Below are positions 8,584 through 18,066 of a stretch of DNA of 64,000 nt, one piece after another. The translations under genes were made by a program, and so were the position numbers. The DNA is from Clostridia bacterium (GTDB taxonomy: Bacteria; Bacillota; Clostridia; Oscillospirales; Acutalibacteraceae). The notes under the pieces were generated by a model that worked only from the letters and a program-made list of their open reading frames with translations, was not told the DNA's origin and did not search any database. Position 1 is the stretch's first letter, and every line of letters starts with the position of its first letter. Location of the stretch: assembly GCA_017438845.1 (NCBI GenBank), contig JAFRUO010000008.1, forward strand, positions 62,001 to 126,000. The letters run 5' to 3'.

Positions 8584-9453
8584 TTAGTCTTCGTTCTTTT
8601 TTCTTGTAAGAACAAACGCAACGCCTGCGAGAGCTGCAACTGCTGCAACTGAAGCTACTGCATAGTCGCCGGTCTTGGCTGTGCCGCCCTGGAAGCTTGT
8701 GCTGGAGCCTGTGTTGCTACTTGAAGAACCGCTGTTTGAAGAACCGCCGTTTGAAGAGCCGCCTTCATCTCCGCCGCCGCCGAGACCGAAGAGACCGAGG
8801 ATAGTGTCAAGGATTCCTCCTCCGCTGCCACCGGTAAGACCGCTTAAGAGGTCGCCGATTCCGCCGCCTTCGCCGCCTTCACCGCCGCCGGGGATAAGGT
8901 TTGAAATGTTGTCGATTGAAAGGTTGTTAAGAGCGTCGGAAATCTGTGAGTACATATTGTCGTCAATAGTACCCTGAGCGTGGAGTGTGTCAAGAATGTT
9001 CTTAACCTGGTCAATCGGAAGACCTACAAGCTTGCCTGCAACCTGAGAAACCTTGTCGGTTGTGCTCAGAGAGTCGTCGGCAAGAATATTTCTGATGTCG
9101 TTAATAATGTCGTTTTCAGCCTGAGTAGCCTCTTCAAAGCTGCTGTCCTGACGGATAAGGTCTGTTAAAGCGTTGTAAACCTTCTTGTCAATAACAGTGT
9201 CGTTGTAAAGCTGGTCAGCAGCGTCAATTGCCTCTTCCTTAGTTTTTGCGCCTGCCTTCTTGAGAATGTCAAGAACCTTTTCGGAAGCCTCGTTAACTGC
9301 TGTTTCGTCCGAGTCGTCGTTGATAGAGGCAACAGCGTCGGTAACCTTGGAAACGGTTTCGCCTGTTGAGCTTAAATCAACTGCCGCAAATGCAGGAATG
9401 CAAACTGCGAGCATAAGACAGATTGAAAGTAAAACCGAAAGTGTCTTTTTCAT
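8584..9453 (-). CDS. Secreted surface protein with sortase-like C-terminal tail
   Basis: A 289-residue protein of unknown function. Residues 1-24 form a signal peptide. Residues about 25-180 are helical and acidic, with repeated I/L-rich segments such as LIRQDSSFEEATQAENDI and SQVAGKLVGLPIDQVKNIL. A Gly/Ser-rich linker follows (about 185-255). The tail reads TAKTGD, then a hydrophobic segment, then TRKKNED. This is the arrangement of an LPxTG-type cell-wall sorting signal, with TAKTG in place of LPxTG. No sortase gene is nearby. It has its own promoter and terminator. Confidence 0.75.
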   Translation of the reverse strand: MKKTLSVLLSICLMLAVCIPAFAAVDLSSTGETVSKVTDAVASINDDSDETAVNEASEKVLDILKKAGAKTKEEAIDAADQLYNDTVIDKKVYNALTDLIRQDSSFEEATQAENDIINDIRNILADDSLSTTDKVSQVAGKLVGLPIDQVKNILDTLHAQGTIDDNMYSQISDALNNLSIDNISNLIPGGGEGGEGGGIGDLLSGLTGGSGGGILDTILGLFGLGGGGDEGGSSNGGSSNSGSSSSNTGSSTSFQGGTAKTGDYAVASVAAVAALAGVAFVLTRKKNED

Positions 9454-9513
9454 AATAAATTACCTCTTGTTAAAAATTTGCATGGATATACCATTAGATA
9501 TTAGTCCTTAAAT

Positions 9514-9542
9514 ATAATACTATATTTAGTTCTCCGTGTCAA
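9514..9542 (-). promoter_or_regulatory. Sigma-A-type promoter for the surface protein
   Basis: Minus strand: TTGACA (9542-9537), 17-base spacer, TATTAT (9519-9514). Confidence 0.7.
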
Positions 9543-9583
9543 CACCATTTTAAGGATTTTTGTCTATTATTTTTTTCGCTTTG

Positions 9584-9611
9584 TTGACATATTTTTCAAT
9601 AAAGCTATAAT
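9584..9611 (+). promoter_or_regulatory. Sigma-A-type promoter for the 9643 gene
   Basis: TTGACA, 16-base spacer, TATAAT; a near-consensus promoter 31 bases upstream of the ATG. Confidence 0.75.
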
Positions 9612-9642
9612 TATAATAACAAATTATTTACGGAGCGTTTTT

Positions 9643-10251
9643 ATGAGAAAGAGATACGCATGGCTTATAATATCATCCGCAGTGATTCTTTTGTTTTTAA
9701 TCACCTGTGCGGTGCTCGCTTTCTTTGGTATTGAGGTGTTTATTTTTGCCGTTAAATTCACCGAGTTTGCAGGTTTGCTAACAGCGGTGATGATAATTCT
9801 TCTGACCGTTTCCGGCGTTATGTTCCTCTCCTCACGCAAGGAGAGTCTGCCGTTGTGGCTTGTACGTGCGCTTCAGGTCTCGGGCATTTTGCTTGCGGTG
9901 CTTTTCACGCTCGCCGGACTTGCGGTTTCGTCATTTCTCAGTGAGAAAACCGTTAACCGCATTGTTTCCGACGACCGCCGTCACGAAATAATTGTTCAGG
10001 AGGATGAAACCTTCGGCGGCTATAACGTGACTTTGTACAAAAGGACGGGCCCCGTTTTTAAGCAGGAAAAGAAAAATTTCTATATCGGCGACCTTGCAGG
10101 GGAGCCCGACGAAATAAGCGTCGTCTGGTACGATTCGGGCTGTGACGTAGTTTATATGCGTTATCCCGATTACTCCGACTCTCCGGACCCCGTCGAGTTT
10201 ACGCAACGTATTTTTTATTCGGGAAATCCTTCCGAGCCCGAGGGCATTTGA
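9643..10251 (+). CDS. Membrane protein of unknown function
   Basis: A 202-residue protein with three predicted membrane segments in the first 105 residues (about 7-30, 38-60 and 75-98) and a C-terminal domain of about 95 residues, probably outside the membrane core. That domain reads HEIIVQEDETFGGYNVTLYKR and then DEISVVWYDSGCDVVYMRYPD, suggesting a small beta-sheet domain. I recognise no family. It is monocistronic, with its own promoter and a terminator right after it. Confidence 0.7.
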   Translation: MRKRYAWLIISSAVILLFLITCAVLAFFGIEVFIFAVKFTEFAGLLTAVMIILLTVSGVMFLSSRKESLPLWLVRALQVSGILLAVLFTLAGLAVSSFLSEKTVNRIVSDDRRHEIIVQEDETFGGYNVTLYKRTGPVFKQEKKNFYIGDLAGEPDEISVVWYDSGCDVVYMRYPDYSDSPDPVEFTQRIFYSGNPSEPEGI

Positions 10252-10265
10252 AGTCAAATAAAACA

Positions 10266-10290
10266 GCACCCGACTTTTTCAGTCGGGTGT
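10266..10290. terminator. Bidirectional terminator
   Basis: GCACCCGACT, TTTTC loop, AGTCGGGTG followed by TTTTGTT, between convergent genes. Confidence 0.8.
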
Positions 10291-10294
10291 TTTG

Positions 10295-10894
10295 TTATTC
10301 ATTACCTGAGTACATTTCGTCAAAGCGGAATTCCTCTCTGCTTCCGTCCGAATGAACGTGGAAGCAGCGCTGTCCGAGTGAGAAAATCGGCTTGTCGTTC
10401 TTTATGCTGTCGGAATAGACGTTTATAACCTCGTCAGCCTCCGAAAACTCCTCGTAAAATCTTCTGACCTTCTCCTTATCCCTGCAGTTTTTAAAAAGCA
10501 GGGTACCGCTTTTTCTGTCGTGTCGGGTGCAGATAAGGCGGTCAAGCTCAAGCCTTTTTGCAATTTCCTCAAGCAGAAAGTCGGGACTTGCGCTGATAAC
10601 CACGGAGTATCTCTCACGGTTTTCCTTTAAAAACCACGGGTAAATATCCTTTTCGTGTCTGTCCCAGAAGCGACGGACATTTTTTTCAAGGTCTATAAAG
10701 CGCACAAAGCAAAAGATATGCTTTTTAAACCTGTCAAGTCCGATTATATGCGTAAGGAAAAGCAGTGTGTCAACAAAATAAAACGGTAAAAGAAAGATTA
10801 AGTACGGGTGCCTTAAGAAGCAGTAGAACGCAAAGGTTGAGCCCGAGTCAAAAGGCAGTACGGTTTTGTCAAAATCGTAGATGTCAAGCTTCAT
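10295..10894 (-). CDS. HAD-superfamily phosphatase (subclass IB type)
   Basis: A 199-residue HAD hydrolase. Motif I is DIYDFDKTVLPFDSG with the nucleophile and acid-base aspartates, motif II is the serine in VVISASPDFL (about residue 103), and the acidic motif near 155-160 is INVYSDSIKNDKP. The cap insert HPYLIFLLPFYFVDTLLFL is very hydrophobic, as in the lipid-phosphatase-like PgpC/CicA branch, so a membrane-lipid substrate is possible (inference). It is the third gene of a minus-strand operon, one base after the metallophosphoesterase stop and without a clear ribosome binding site of its own, which suggests translational coupling. Confidence 0.82.
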   Translation of the reverse strand: MKLDIYDFDKTVLPFDSGSTFAFYCFLRHPYLIFLLPFYFVDTLLFLTHIIGLDRFKKHIFCFVRFIDLEKNVRRFWDRHEKDIYPWFLKENRERYSVVISASPDFLLEEIAKRLELDRLICTRHDRKSGTLLFKNCRDKEKVRRFYEEFSEADEVINVYSDSIKNDKPIFSLGQRCFHVHSDGSREEFRFDEMYSGNE

Positions 10895-10895
10895 T

Positions 10896-12224
10896 TTATT
10901 TCATATTCTCGTTAAGCGTTTGCATTGTAACCTCTTCCTTGGCGTACTGGGAGAGGTATTTTTCCTGGTAATAGTTTTCGTTGTGTGCGTTAAGCGTGCC
11001 GTCGGCGGCGATGTCAAGCACACAGCAGCCTCTCTGTGAGCCGAGCTTTGAAATACCCGAATAGGCGAGGTAGTCAACGCTCATGCCGTAGCTGAGGTTA
11101 ATTCCCTTGTAGTTAAGGGAAAGGTTGTTCAGGTGGTCGTGACCGCAGAAGGCGGAGTCGGTTGAGCCGAGCTGCAGTGCAGTTTCAAAAAGGCTGTCGT
11201 CGTGAATACCGCAGTAAATAAACAGACCGTGCTCGCCGATTGTACCGTAATTGTACTTTACGTCAGCGGTGTCTTTGTAGCCGTTGTTGACGTATTCGGT
11301 CCAGGCGTCTCTGAATTCCGTAAGCGGAATGTGCATAAACAGGGTTGACTTGGGAGTCGTTAAATCCTTGTATTTGTCGGCAAATTCACTGTTTGAGGAG
11401 GAATACATTTTAAGCTTATTCTGCTGCGTGATTTCCTCAATGTGCTTTTTATACCACTGCACCTGGTTTTCGTGAATGTTGTCATATTTCCAGAAAATTC
11501 CGAAATAGTCGCCGTCAACGTATGAGTGTGAGTCAAAGAGGATAAGCGAGCGTGTAACGATTCCGTCGGAGTTTATTACGTCGAAAATCTGGTTGCCGAC
11601 GCCGTCAACGTCCTCGGGACCTGCCTGCATAAGACAGTGCGGGAACTCACCGCTTGAGTAAAACTCGGTAAGCTCCTCACGGCTGTAATAGCTGTAAGCC
11701 TCGGTGTCGTGGTTGCCGTAGCAGGCTGTCCATTTTACTCCGAGTGCCTCCATAAGGTTTGCAAATATCTTAGCGCCTGATTTGTTGTTGAAGGTTCCCG
11801 CCTGGAACGGAACGGGGTAGGAGATGTCGCCCGTAACGATGACGAAATCGGGCTTTTCCGTGCTTACAAGCGAGGCAACGGTGTTGATTGCCATTGAGTC
11901 CTTCTTAATGCTCATCCAGCCGCCGCCGATATGTATGTCGGTAAGCTGAAGCACCTTGATGTCACGGTCGCAGATAATCTGCCACTTACCGTTGCCGACG
12001 TTTTTGATTTCGGGCAGCTGCTGAGTGTACTCAACGGGCTTAAAGGACCTTGCCTTTTTAATGTTGGCGTTAACACCGATTACGGTGATAACGGTTGTGA
12101 CTATGATAAACAGAGCCAGCAGGCACAAAAAGATTAAGAAATTCCTCTTGTTTCTTTTCCTTCTTTTTGCCTTTTTTTCCTTTTTAAGCTGTAATTCTTC
12201 CTCGGTAAGAACCTTCTTACTCAT
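10896..12224 (-). CDS. Membrane-anchored calcineurin-like metallophosphoesterase
   Basis: A 442-residue protein: a very basic N-terminus (KKEKKAKRRKRNKRN), one membrane anchor (about 28-50), then an extracytoplasmic phosphoesterase domain. All metal motifs are present: LQLTDIHIG, VTGDIS, YGNHDTE, a MHIPL histidine and FCGHDH. The ATG at 12224 is chosen because AAGGGG lies just upstream; a GTG nine bases earlier is less well placed. It overlaps the CDF gene by 8 bases. Substrate unknown; a phosphodiester or cell-envelope phosphoester is plausible given the extracytoplasmic placement. Confidence 0.85.
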   Translation of the reverse strand: MSKKVLTEEELQLKKEKKAKRRKRNKRNFLIFLCLLALFIIVTTVITVIGVNANIKKARSFKPVEYTQQLPEIKNVGNGKWQIICDRDIKVLQLTDIHIGGGWMSIKKDSMAINTVASLVSTEKPDFVIVTGDISYPVPFQAGTFNNKSGAKIFANLMEALGVKWTACYGNHDTEAYSYYSREELTEFYSSGEFPHCLMQAGPEDVDGVGNQIFDVINSDGIVTRSLILFDSHSYVDGDYFGIFWKYDNIHENQVQWYKKHIEEITQQNKLKMYSSSNSEFADKYKDLTTPKSTLFMHIPLTEFRDAWTEYVNNGYKDTADVKYNYGTIGEHGLFIYCGIHDDSLFETALQLGSTDSAFCGHDHLNNLSLNYKGINLSYGMSVDYLAYSGISKLGSQRGCCVLDIAADGTLNAHNENYYQEKYLSQYAKEEVTMQTLNENMK

Positions 12225-13071
12225 GGCTTTCACCCCTTAAATTTATATATATTTCAGCGTTTAATTCGCTTTTGAATACCTTATTAAGCTCTGTGACTGA
12301 TTCGCACACATTTACATTTTCACCGACCTCTGCTTCGGCGGTAAAAACCCTTCTGTCGGCGTAGCTGTGGCATTGCAGACGGCTTACGCTTTTAATACCC
12401 GTTTGACGTTTAATTATTGCGAGCGCCTTTTCGCACAAGGCGTCGTCACGCCTGCCGAGAAGCGCGTCGGCGGCTTTTCTGAGCGCCTTGAAGCCGCTGA
12501 TTATAATTACAAGCGAGGCGGCGATGCCCGTCAGCGAGTCGACGGCGTAGCCTATGTACTGAGTGAGTGTAAACGAAATTACAATGCAGGCGGAAATAAA
12601 AAAGTCGAGTATGGAATCCGTACCGATATTTTTTAAAACATCACTGCCGAGGCGCTTTCCCAGCCCCTTGAAAACAAAAGCCATCAAAAGCTTTACTGCG
12701 GCGGTCGAAGCGACCGCAAGCGCGTATTTAACCGAGAACCATACGGGGGTAGGGTACATAAACCGCTGAAGCGAGCTGTAAATAAAGGCAAGACCCGTAA
12801 AAAGAATTACGCTTGAAAGCAGAAAGTTAACAATGTACTCAGCCCTGCCGAGCCCGAAGGGATATTTTTCGCTGACCGAAGCGGCGGAAAGACGGAATCC
12901 TGCGACCGCGATAAGACAGATAAACATATCCGCAAGGCTGTTTAAAGAGTCGACGTAAATGCTAATGCTGTTTGAGGATATGGCGATATAAAGCTTTACA
13001 AGAAATAAAGCAAGGTTTACTGCGGCGGCAGCCGCACAGATTAAATCCTTTTGAATGCTTTTCTTTGCCAT
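12217..13071 (-). CDS. Cation diffusion facilitator (CDF) family metal exporter
   Basis: A 284-residue, roughly six-helix CDF transporter with a C-terminal cytoplasmic domain (about 205-284). The membrane metal-site residues appear as N-x3-D in VDSLNSLADM (helix 2, N44 and D48) and D-x3-D in GTDSILDFF (helix 5). In zinc-type CDFs these positions are usually D or H with HxxxD in helix 5; a DxxxD helix 5 is associated with manganese-type members. Mn2+ export is therefore my tentative preference. First gene of the three-gene operon with the metallophosphoesterase and the HAD phosphatase. Confidence 0.85.
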   Translation of the reverse strand: MAKKSIQKDLICAAAAAVNLALFLVKLYIAISSNSISIYVDSLNSLADMFICLIAVAGFRLSAASVSEKYPFGLGRAEYIVNFLLSSVILFTGLAFIYSSLQRFMYPTPVWFSVKYALAVASTAAVKLLMAFVFKGLGKRLGSDVLKNIGTDSILDFFISACIVISFTLTQYIGYAVDSLTGIAASLVIIISGFKALRKAADALLGRRDDALCEKALAIIKRQTGIKSVSRLQCHSYADRRVFTAEAEVGENVNVCESVTELNKVFKSELNAEIYINLRGESHE

Positions 13072-13174
13072 AATAATCCGCCTGTAATATTTATAAATTA
13101 TAGTTTAACATTATTGACCGCCAAATTCAAGCATAATCTAAATAATCCGACAGTTTGGCTCAAACACAAAAATT

Positions 13175-13204
13175 AACCGCAGCAGTCCGAAAACCGCTGC
13201 GGTC
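13175..13204 (-). terminator. Terminator of the sigma factor operon
   Basis: Minus strand: ACCGCAGCGG, TTTTCGGA loop, CTGCTGCGGT and a T-rich tail. Confidence 0.75.
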
Positions 13205-13222
13205 TCCAAAAGGATTGTTGCT

Positions 13223-13891
13223 TTAGTCGTCTAAATCAGGTGGATAATAATAATGTGGTAACGCACTTCTAACAAAGTCCATTTGCTCAAGAATAGCAAT
13301 AGCATCAAGCACTTCTTGCTTTCCTTTGTGATTTAATGTAATTACACAAAACAAATGAAACTCTCCCTGCGGTTTATCTTTACCTATTTCCAATGTATCA
13401 ACCGATTCTATATCAACACCCGGAAAATCTTCGGGGGTGAATTTTTTGCCATGAACGCTTGCATATTTCTTGATTTCAACCACAACTTTGTCTCCTTCAA
13501 AGTCCTGATCTATAGTGAATGTATTGTATATTTTTTCCTCATTATACGGATCAACAAAATCCGATTGAACGGGTTGTTGTTCGGTTGCTTGTGTTGTTGT
13601 CTCAATCGGTTTTTCAGTCCTTACTTCAAAGCCTGCGTCCTCCTCGGCAATTACATTGTTGTTTGTCGGTGCGGAAATACTCGCACTGATTTCCTGCTTT
13701 TTCGGCTCTGCGGGTTTATTTTTTAATGTTTTATATGCGGCTGTACCCGCCGCCGCAACGGCAACGAATACAAAGGCAACGGAAATGATTCCTGCCGCTT
13801 TTTTACGCCTTTGTGCCGCTTCTCTTTTTCCTTCGTTGTAATCGTTTATTCTTTTAAATACACTTTCTGTCATCTGTTCATAGCTCTTCAT
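13223..13891 (-). CDS. Single-pass membrane protein, probable regulator or target of the adjacent sigma factor
   Basis: A 222-residue protein: a short cytoplasmic N-terminus (MKSYEQMTESVFKRINDYNEGKREAAQRRKK), one membrane segment (about 33-53), a Thr/Gln/Pro-rich linker, and an extracytoplasmic domain of about 110 residues beginning near YNEEKIYNTFTIDQD. The layout and the position right after an ECF sigma gene resemble anti-sigma factors, but I see no zinc-binding HxxxCxxC motif. The ATG at 13891 follows GGAGG and overlaps the sigma gene by 14 bases. The DNA is more AT-rich than its neighbours. The anti-sigma role is inference. Confidence 0.7.
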   Translation of the reverse strand: MKSYEQMTESVFKRINDYNEGKREAAQRRKKAAGIISVAFVFVAVAAAGTAAYKTLKNKPAEPKKQEISASISAPTNNNVIAEEDAGFEVRTEKPIETTTQATEQQPVQSDFVDPYNEEKIYNTFTIDQDFEGDKVVVEIKKYASVHGKKFTPEDFPGVDIESVDTLEIGKDKPQGEFHLFCVITLNHKGKQEVLDAIAILEQMDFVRSALPHYYYPPDLDD

Positions 13892-14435
13892 AAATAAAAT
13901 CCTCCGTTTCAAGCTGTTGTTTTAGTGATGCTTTTGCCCTTTGGGCAAGCATTTCCGCCGCATGAACACTGCGCTTCATTACCGCCGCCGCTTCCTTTGC
14001 GGAAAGGCCCTCGAAGTACATCAGCCACAGTACCTGCCTGTGCTCGGGCTTAAGCTGCCCCATCGCCCTGTGAAGTGCGATTTTTTGCTCCTCCTTAATA
14101 TAGCTGTCCTCAAGCAGCCTTTCGTCGGCAATGCCGTCTCCGTCATGTAGCGGTATGTAGTTTCGGTTTGTCTTTTTTCGTAAGAAGTCGATTGCTCTGT
14201 TCCTGCCGATTGTGTAAAGCCAGGTTTTAAAGGAGCCCTTGCGCCTGTCCTTCGGCTTCTTCGTCCCGAGCAGGACAAATGTGTCCTCGCACAGCTCTTC
14301 GGCAAGGTTAATGTCGCCGACCAAGCTGTAAAGGTAGAGCGTCAAGCCGTCCTTGTATTCACGGATGACCTCCGCCAAGCCCTGCTCATCGCCGTCCTCA
14401 CGGTAACGGCGGTAGTTTTCAGAGCCGTTTTCCAT
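13878..14435 (-). CDS. ECF-type RNA polymerase sigma factor
   Basis: A 185-residue sigma-70 family protein of the ECF group. Region 2 is visible as LTLYLYSLVGDINLAEELCEDTFVLL and GSFKTWLYTIGRNRAIDFLRKK. Region 4 is LKPEHRQVLWLMYFEGLSAKEAAAVMKRSVHAAEMLAQRAKASLKQ, with the helix-turn-helix inside. I chose the ATG at 14435 because AAGGAGG lies 7 bases upstream; two in-frame starts further up are less well placed. It is followed by an overlapping membrane protein gene. An 18-bp palindrome sits just upstream of the ribosome binding site. The regulon is unknown. Confidence 0.88.
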   Translation of the reverse strand: MENGSENYRRYREDGDEQGLAEVIREYKDGLTLYLYSLVGDINLAEELCEDTFVLLGTKKPKDRRKGSFKTWLYTIGRNRAIDFLRKKTNRNYIPLHDGDGIADERLLEDSYIKEEQKIALHRAMGQLKPEHRQVLWLMYFEGLSAKEAAAVMKRSVHAAEMLAQRAKASLKQQLETEDFIYEEL

Positions 14436-14450
14436 TGACATTCCTCCTTC

Positions 14451-14468
14451 GTGAAAAGTACCTTTCAC
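14451..14468. promoter_or_regulatory. 18-bp palindrome upstream of the sigma factor gene
   Basis: GTGAAAAGTACCTTTCAC on the plus strand is a palindrome with one mismatched pair (centre GTAC). It lies about 15 bases upstream of the chosen sigma start, in the leader. It could be an operator or a leader hairpin; no direct evidence for either. Confidence 0.45.
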
Positions 14469-14577
14469 TTATTACACGTAAAAGTTAAACAAAAACTCAC
14501 GTTTTTTTCGGGAAAATTTTATTTTTTTAATTATATCATATATACGGCGGAAACCGCACTTGCGAAAGCGTAAAAAA

Positions 14578-14606
14578 AATCCCGACTCCTTTCGGAATCG
14601 GGATTT
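14578..14606 (-). terminator. groESL terminator
   Basis: Minus strand: AATCCCGATTCCG, AAAG loop, GAGTCGGGATT followed by eight T residues. Confidence 0.9.
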
Positions 14607-14619
14607 AAAGGATAACGGA

Positions 14620-16263
<1,644 letters not shown>

Positions 16264-16275
16264 TTACCTCCCGAA

Positions 16276-16563
<288 letters not shown>

Positions 16564-16594
16564 TCATTCCTCCTGTAAAGAATTATTTGTAATT

Positions 16595-16621
16595 TTAGCA
16601 CTCTCGACTTCCAAGTGCTAA
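16595..16621. promoter_or_regulatory. CIRCE operator (HrcA binding site)
   Basis: TTAGCACTC, nine bases, AAGTGCTAA: the CIRCE inverted repeat with one arm position changed (A for the consensus G). It lies just downstream of the minus-strand groES promoter. HrcA is expected to repress here and release on heat stress; hrcA is not in the window. Confidence 0.95.
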
Positions 16622-16626
16622 ATATT

Positions 16627-16654
16627 ATTTTAGCCCTTTTATAAAAAAAATCAA
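16627..16654 (-). promoter_or_regulatory. groESL promoter
   Basis: Minus strand: TTGATT (16654-16649), 16-base spacer, TAAAAT (16632-16627), placing the start of transcription inside CIRCE. Confidence 0.7.
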
Positions 16655-16791
16655 GCCCTTTTTCCGCAATTTGCCAAAAATTCATATTTTCTTAATATTT
16701 TAATATTTAATATAGTTAAGAATATTGTTTTTTATAACAAAGTATGATAAAATTATTCAGTTACAATCAGTGCATAACGGGAGGTGAGTGT

Positions 16792-18066
16792 ATGTTACCG
16801 CAGTTTATGAGGTCGAAAAGCTATTCTGCTTTTTACAAGCTTTTGGCTGTCGGCATTTTTCTTTTATGCCTTCTTCCGGAAATACTCGCTCTTCTGCTTT
16901 CGGTTGTGCTTTTTATTTTCTTCCTTTTTGAAAAACAAAGGGAGCGCTCAAGAATCACACTGGACACAAACGGCGTTTTCTTAATCGGCTATGATTTCTG
17001 TATTCTCGCCACGATTTTCTGGGCGAAGATACAGGCGAACACGGCTTATACCTTTATTATGTGGCTTTGTGCGTTTGCGGTATACATTATTATTATGAAC
17101 CTCTGCGACACCAAGCTTAAAATTGAAAACATTATGCTTTGCATGGTCGGCGGAGCAGGGGCTTGCTCTGCGGTTGCCGTCGTGCAGATGATTTTTATGG
17201 CGGTGGGCAAATCCGGCTTTTTTCCGTCTCCGCTTTACTCAAGGTTTGACAGCTTCTTTTCACGGCTCGTTAACTACCCGATTTTTGTCGAGGCGGCGCA
17301 GGACCGTGTTTCGGGCACCTTCCAGACGCCCCTTGCGCTTTCAACCTTCCTTGTAATGGCGTTTCCGCTTGCCGTTTTCCTTTGCTTCTACGGCAAAACC
17401 GTTAAGCGTAAGCGTTTTGCAATTATTGCCTCCGGGCTTATTTTCTTCGGCATTATGTTCACCTTCCTGAAGGGTACGGTCGTTGCGGTTATTCTTTCTC
17501 TTATGACGCTTTCCTTCGCAGGAAAGAAGCCTGCCAAAATAATGTCGGGCATTGCGGCTGTTTCGTCGGTCACAATACTTCTTGTTATTTATCTTCGCAG
17601 GGGCATTACCGCCGCACAGGATATTTCAACCGCAAACCGTATTATATTATGGAAGGAATGTCTTAATATCTTTCTCAGCCATCCCTTCGGCATCGGCGCA
17701 GGCAGCGACAATGTACGTCAGTTTTTGTTTGCGGACAGTCTTTACCTTGTCAGCGCACACAATCTTTTTATTGAAATACTTACCGAAACGGGAGTCGTGG
17801 GCATTTTGATTTTTGCCGTTATGGGTTTTGTTTCGGTCAGAAATATTTTTAATCTTTACGACTGCGGCGGTTGGTATAAGCGTTACGCCACCGCATTTGC
17901 GTCATCGCTTCTGGGCTTTTCGGCAATGTCGCTGTTTGAGCACACGCTCTGCTTCCCGACGGAAATGATTTATTTTGCCGCCCTTCTGGCTTTGATTGAC
18001 GCAACCAAACGCATAGCCGTAAAGAAGGGAAAGCTTCCCGCGGAGAAGAAGGAGGTTAAAATATGA
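16792..18066 (+). CDS. O-antigen ligase/polymerase-like membrane protein
   Basis: A 424-residue protein with about ten to eleven membrane segments. The hallmark is the large loop before the C-terminal helices: RIILWKECLNIFLSHPFGIGAGSDN, with the SAHNLFIEILTETGVVGILIF block typical of Wzy_C/O-antigen ligase domains. In Gram-positive bacteria such proteins polymerise or transfer surface polysaccharide or teichoic-type chains onto acceptors. The ATG at 16792 has GGGAGGTGAG just upstream; an earlier in-frame ATG has no good site. It overlaps the next gene by 4 bases (ATGA). No glycosyltransferases lie nearby, so its substrate cannot be read from context. Confidence 0.82.
   Translation: MLPQFMRSKSYSAFYKLLAVGIFLLCLLPEILALLLSVVLFIFFLFEKQRERSRITLDTNGVFLIGYDFCILATIFWAKIQANTAYTFIMWLCAFAVYIIIMNLCDTKLKIENIMLCMVGGAGACSAVAVVQMIFMAVGKSGFFPSPLYSRFDSFFSRLVNYPIFVEAAQDRVSGTFQTPLALSTFLVMAFPLAVFLCFYGKTVKRKRFAIIASGLIFFGIMFTFLKGTVVAVILSLMTLSFAGKKPAKIMSGIAAVSSVTILLVIYLRRGITAAQDISTANRIILWKECLNIFLSHPFGIGAGSDNVRQFLFADSLYLVSAHNLFIEILTETGVVGILIFAVMGFVSVRNIFNLYDCGGWYKRYATAFASSLLGFSAMSLFEHTLCFPTEMIYFAALLALIDATKRIAVKKGKLPAEKKEVKI

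Noticed and set aside
16680..16740. TTCTTAA...TTAAGAA imperfect palindrome upstream of the 16792 gene
   Set aside because: It is made of AT-rich runs, not matched to a known operator, and could arise by chance.
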